A DNA stretch of 16,109 bases from CAYRVF01 sp964427535 (GTDB lineage: Bacteria; Chloroflexota; Ktedonobacteria; Ktedonobacterales; JADMIN01), in the NCBI GenBank assembly GCA_964427535.1, contig CAYRVF010000116.1:1-16109 (forward strand), given 5' to 3'. A program made the position numbers and the translations under genes. Positions 14,426-16,109 of this stretch are shown here, in pieces. The notes under the pieces were generated by a model, which had not been told where the DNA came from, searched no databases, and saw only the letters and a list, made by a program, of their open reading frames with translations. How positions within the stretch are numbered: position 1 is the first letter of the stretch; every line of letters begins with the position of its first letter.

Positions 14426-14490
14426 GTAGACGAAATTATCTGGATTTTCGACATACGTTACCAGTAGAGAGAGTAATGACACATGCCTAA
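14422..14490 (+). CDS. Candidate 22-residue ORF overlapping both neighbours (possible leader peptide)
   Basis: ATG 14422 overlaps the TGA of the TnpA-like gene (ATGA) and is preceded by AGGAGG with a five-base spacer, among the best ribosome sites in the window. The product begins MSRRNYLDFRHTLPVE and ends after 22 residues at TAA 14488-14490, which overlaps the first eight bases of the Clp gene (ATGCCTAA). Codons are unlike the neighbours: AGA, AAT, TTA, GTA and ACG are used in a GC-rich setting. The peptide matches nothing I know. It may couple translation of the Clp gene to the upstream gene, or the ribosome site may simply serve reinitiation. Its protein-coding status is uncertain. Confidence 0.4.
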   Translation: MSRRNYLDFRHTLPVERVMTHA

Positions 14491-16109
14491 GTGCGAACGC
14501 TGCAACAAGAATGACGCGCGGGTCCGCCTGGACGCCGTCGTGAACGGGCGCCGCGAGCAGCACTTCTTCTGCCGCGAGTGCGCTGAAGAGATGTTTGGCT
14601 CTAACCCGTCCGCGATGGGTGGCCAGAACCCGAACGACCTGTTCGGCAATTTCTTCGGCAGCGCGAATGGTCAGGGTGGCGCGAATTCGTTCGGATTTGC
14701 TCCGCGTGGCCAGGGCAATACCGCGACTCAGGAGCGCACGCCCGACAAGCAGAGCAAGACTCCGACACTCGACGAGTTCGGCCGCGACCTAACCGCCGAG
14801 GCGCGCGAGGGCAAGCTCGACCCGGCCGCCGGTCGTGAGCGCGAGATCAAGCGCGTGCTGACGGTCCTGGGTCGCCGCCAGAAGAACAACCCGGTGCTGA
14901 TCGGCGAGCCAGGCGTCGGCAAGACGGCCATCGTCGAGGGCATCGCTCGCCGCATCGTCGAGGGCACTGTTCCCGCGACGCTGCGCAACGCTCGTATCGT
15001 GACGCTGAATATGGGCGGTATGGTCGCGGGCGCGATGTTCCGCGGGCAGTTCGAGGAGCGCATCAAGAAGGTCCTCGAAGAGGTCCGCCAGGCGCCTGAG
15101 ATCATTCTCTTCATCGATGAGCTGCACACTGTCGTCGGCGCTGGCAATGCCGAGGGCGCGGTCGGCGCGGCCGACCTGCTCAAGCCCGCTCTCGCTCGTG
15201 GCGAGCTGCGCGCGATCGGCGCGACGACGCTCGACGAGTACCGCAAGCACATCGAGAAGGATGCCGCACTTGAGCGCCGCTTCCAGCCGGTACTGGTGAA
15301 TGAGCCGTCCGCCGAGGAGGCCATCGCCATGCTGCGCACGGTGCGTGAAAATTACGAAGCGCACCACGGCGTCAAGATCTCTGATGAGGCGCTGGAGGCG
15401 TCGGTTCGCCTCTCTGACCGCTACATCAACGATCGCTTCCTGCCTGACAAGGCCATCGACGTGATGGACGAGGCTGCCTCGGCCCTGCGTCTGGCAGCCA
15501 TCGAGCGCGGTGAGCTTGGCCCCGATGCGGTGAGCGCGCTGGAAAGCGAGCTCGCGACGATTCAGGCCGAGAAGGAGGCCGCGGCGCTGGCAGAGGAATA
15601 TGAGAAGGCCGCCTCGCTCCGGCAGCGTGAACTGCAGGTGCAGACCGACCTGGAGAAGGCGCGTGGTTCGAGCACGACGGCGCCCGCGCTGGTGGTCACA
15701 CCGGCTGAGGTCGCGCGTGTCGTCGAAGGTTGGACGGGTGTTCCGGTCAGCCAGATGCTCGAAGGCGAGCGCCAGAACCTCCGCCACCTGGAGGATGACC
15801 TGCGTCAGCGTGTCATCGGCCAGGAGGAGCCTATCGTCGCCGTCTCGCGGGCCATTCGCCGCTCGCGCGCTGGCCTGAAGGACCCGAATCGCCCAATCGG
15901 CTCGTTCCTCTTCATGGGGCCGACCGGTGTTGGTAAGACCGAGCTCGCCAAGGCGCTGGCCGCGACGATGTTCGGCAGCGAAGAGAACATGATCCGGCTC
16001 GACATGTCGGAGTACATGGAGGGCCACACGGTCTCGCGTCTGTTCGGCAGCCCTCCGGGCTACGTCGGCCACGACGAGGGCGGCCAGCTCACCGAGCAGG
16101 TGCGTCGCC
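14483..16109 (+). CDS. ClpE-like AAA+ unfoldase with N-terminal zinc finger (runs off right edge)
   Basis: The first 542 codons of a Hsp100/Clp ATPase are in the window. Instead of Clp_N repeats it starts with a C4 zinc finger (Cys4, Cys7, Cys30, Cys33), as in Firmicutes ClpE, and then a Gly/Asn/Gln-rich flexible linker (about 38-85). The first AAA+ module begins near TLDEFGRDLT, with Walker A GEPGVGKT at 141-148 and Walker B IILFIDELH at 207-215. A short UVR-like coiled middle domain follows (LESELATIQAEKEAAALAEEYEK). The second module has Walker A GPTGVGKT at about 479-486 and breaks off after GYVGHDEGGQLTEQV. Such proteins unfold substrates for ClpP and handle heat-damaged proteins. ATG 14483 overlaps the preceding small ORF; its own ribosome site (GAGAGAG) is weak, so translation coupling is likely. 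No CIRCE or CtsR operator was seen upstream. A database annotation of ClpC is possible. Confidence 0.92.
   Translation, partial: MPKCERCNKNDARVRLDAVVNGRREQHFFCRECAEEMFGSNPSAMGGQNPNDLFGNFFGSANGQGGANSFGFAPRGQGNTATQERTPDKQSKTPTLDEFGRDLTAEAREGKLDPAAGREREIKRVLTVLGRRQKNNPVLIGEPGVGKTAIVEGIARRIVEGTVPATLRNARIVTLNMGGMVAGAMFRGQFEERIKKVLEEVRQAPEIILFIDELHTVVGAGNAEGAVGAADLLKPALARGELRAIGATTLDEYRKHIEKDAALERRFQPVLVNEPSAEEAIAMLRTVRENYEAHHGVKISDEALEASVRLSDRYINDRFLPDKAIDVMDEAASALRLAAIERGELGPDAVSALESELATIQAEKEAAALAEEYEKAASLRQRELQVQTDLEKARGSSTTAPALVVTPAEVARVVEGWTGVPVSQMLEGERQNLRHLEDDLRQRVIGQEEPIVAVSRAIRRSRAGLKDPNRPIGSFLFMGPTGVGKTELAKALAATMFGSEENMIRLDMSEYMEGHTVSRLFGSPPGYVGHDEGGQLTEQVRR

Noticed and set aside
13910..14490. 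Complete IS200-type insertion sequence
   Set aside because: A left hairpin exists, but there is no convincing matching right-end hairpin or target motif, the transposase lacks all catalytic residues, and its frame is fused by overlap to downstream genes.

Overview
The window is a GC-rich, densely coded chromosomal segment with ten protein genes that can be named or placed in a family, two of them cut by the window edges, plus one small candidate ORF. Gene content suggests Chloroflexota, perhaps a spore-forming Ktedonobacteria-like lineage. The supporting points are a PrkA-type kinase, a stand-alone core MetE methionine synthase of the kind described in Dehalococcoides, a zinc-finger ClpE-like unfoldase, a PPOX/F420-type flavoprotein, and a GGGCGAGG/CCTCGCCC palindrome of a type I recall from such genomes. 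This placement is inference; there is no rRNA or other phylogenetic marker here.

Layout. (1) 1-1057, minus: 5' part of prkA, running off the left edge. (2) 1058-2241: about 1.2 kb with no convincing gene, holding a palindrome next to prkA, scattered small hairpins and a good sigma70-type promoter. (3) 2242-6592, plus: a tight four-gene cell-envelope operon made of a WecG/TagA/CpsF glycosyltransferase, heptose-7-phosphate kinase (rfaE1), heptose-1-phosphate adenylyltransferase (rfaE2) and the lipid II flippase murJ. It links nucleotide-activated heptose supply, glycan assembly and lipid-linked precursor export. (4) 6703-7644, plus: core MetE with its own near-consensus promoter. (5) 7665-9254, minus: a 4-coumarate:CoA ligase-like acyl-CoA synthetase, and 9771-10571, plus: an enoyl-CoA hydratase. 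They diverge from a 516-bp control region with two near-consensus promoters and a long leader rich in inverted repeats, and look like an acid-activation and beta-oxidation pair. (6) 10796-11893: a secreted lipoprotein of unknown function. (7) 12110-13120: an aldo/keto reductase preceded by a palindromic repeat and a (CTGC)7 microsatellite, convergent with a small PPOX-fold flavoprotein (13134-13523, minus). (8) 13961-16109, plus: an apparent operon of a catalytically dead IS200/IS605 TnpA-like protein with an AT-hook tail, a 22-codon ORF overlapping both neighbours, and a ClpE-like AAA+ unfoldase cut by the right edge.

The most unusual element is region 8. The TnpA fold is preserved end to end, but both HUH histidines and the catalytic tyrosine are replaced and a DNA-binding AT-hook has been added. 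It is coupled to a stress unfoldase gene and preceded by an AT-rich leader with a hairpin of the sort TnpA proteins bind. I read this as a candidate domesticated transposase acting as a DNA- or RNA-binding regulator of a Clp operon.
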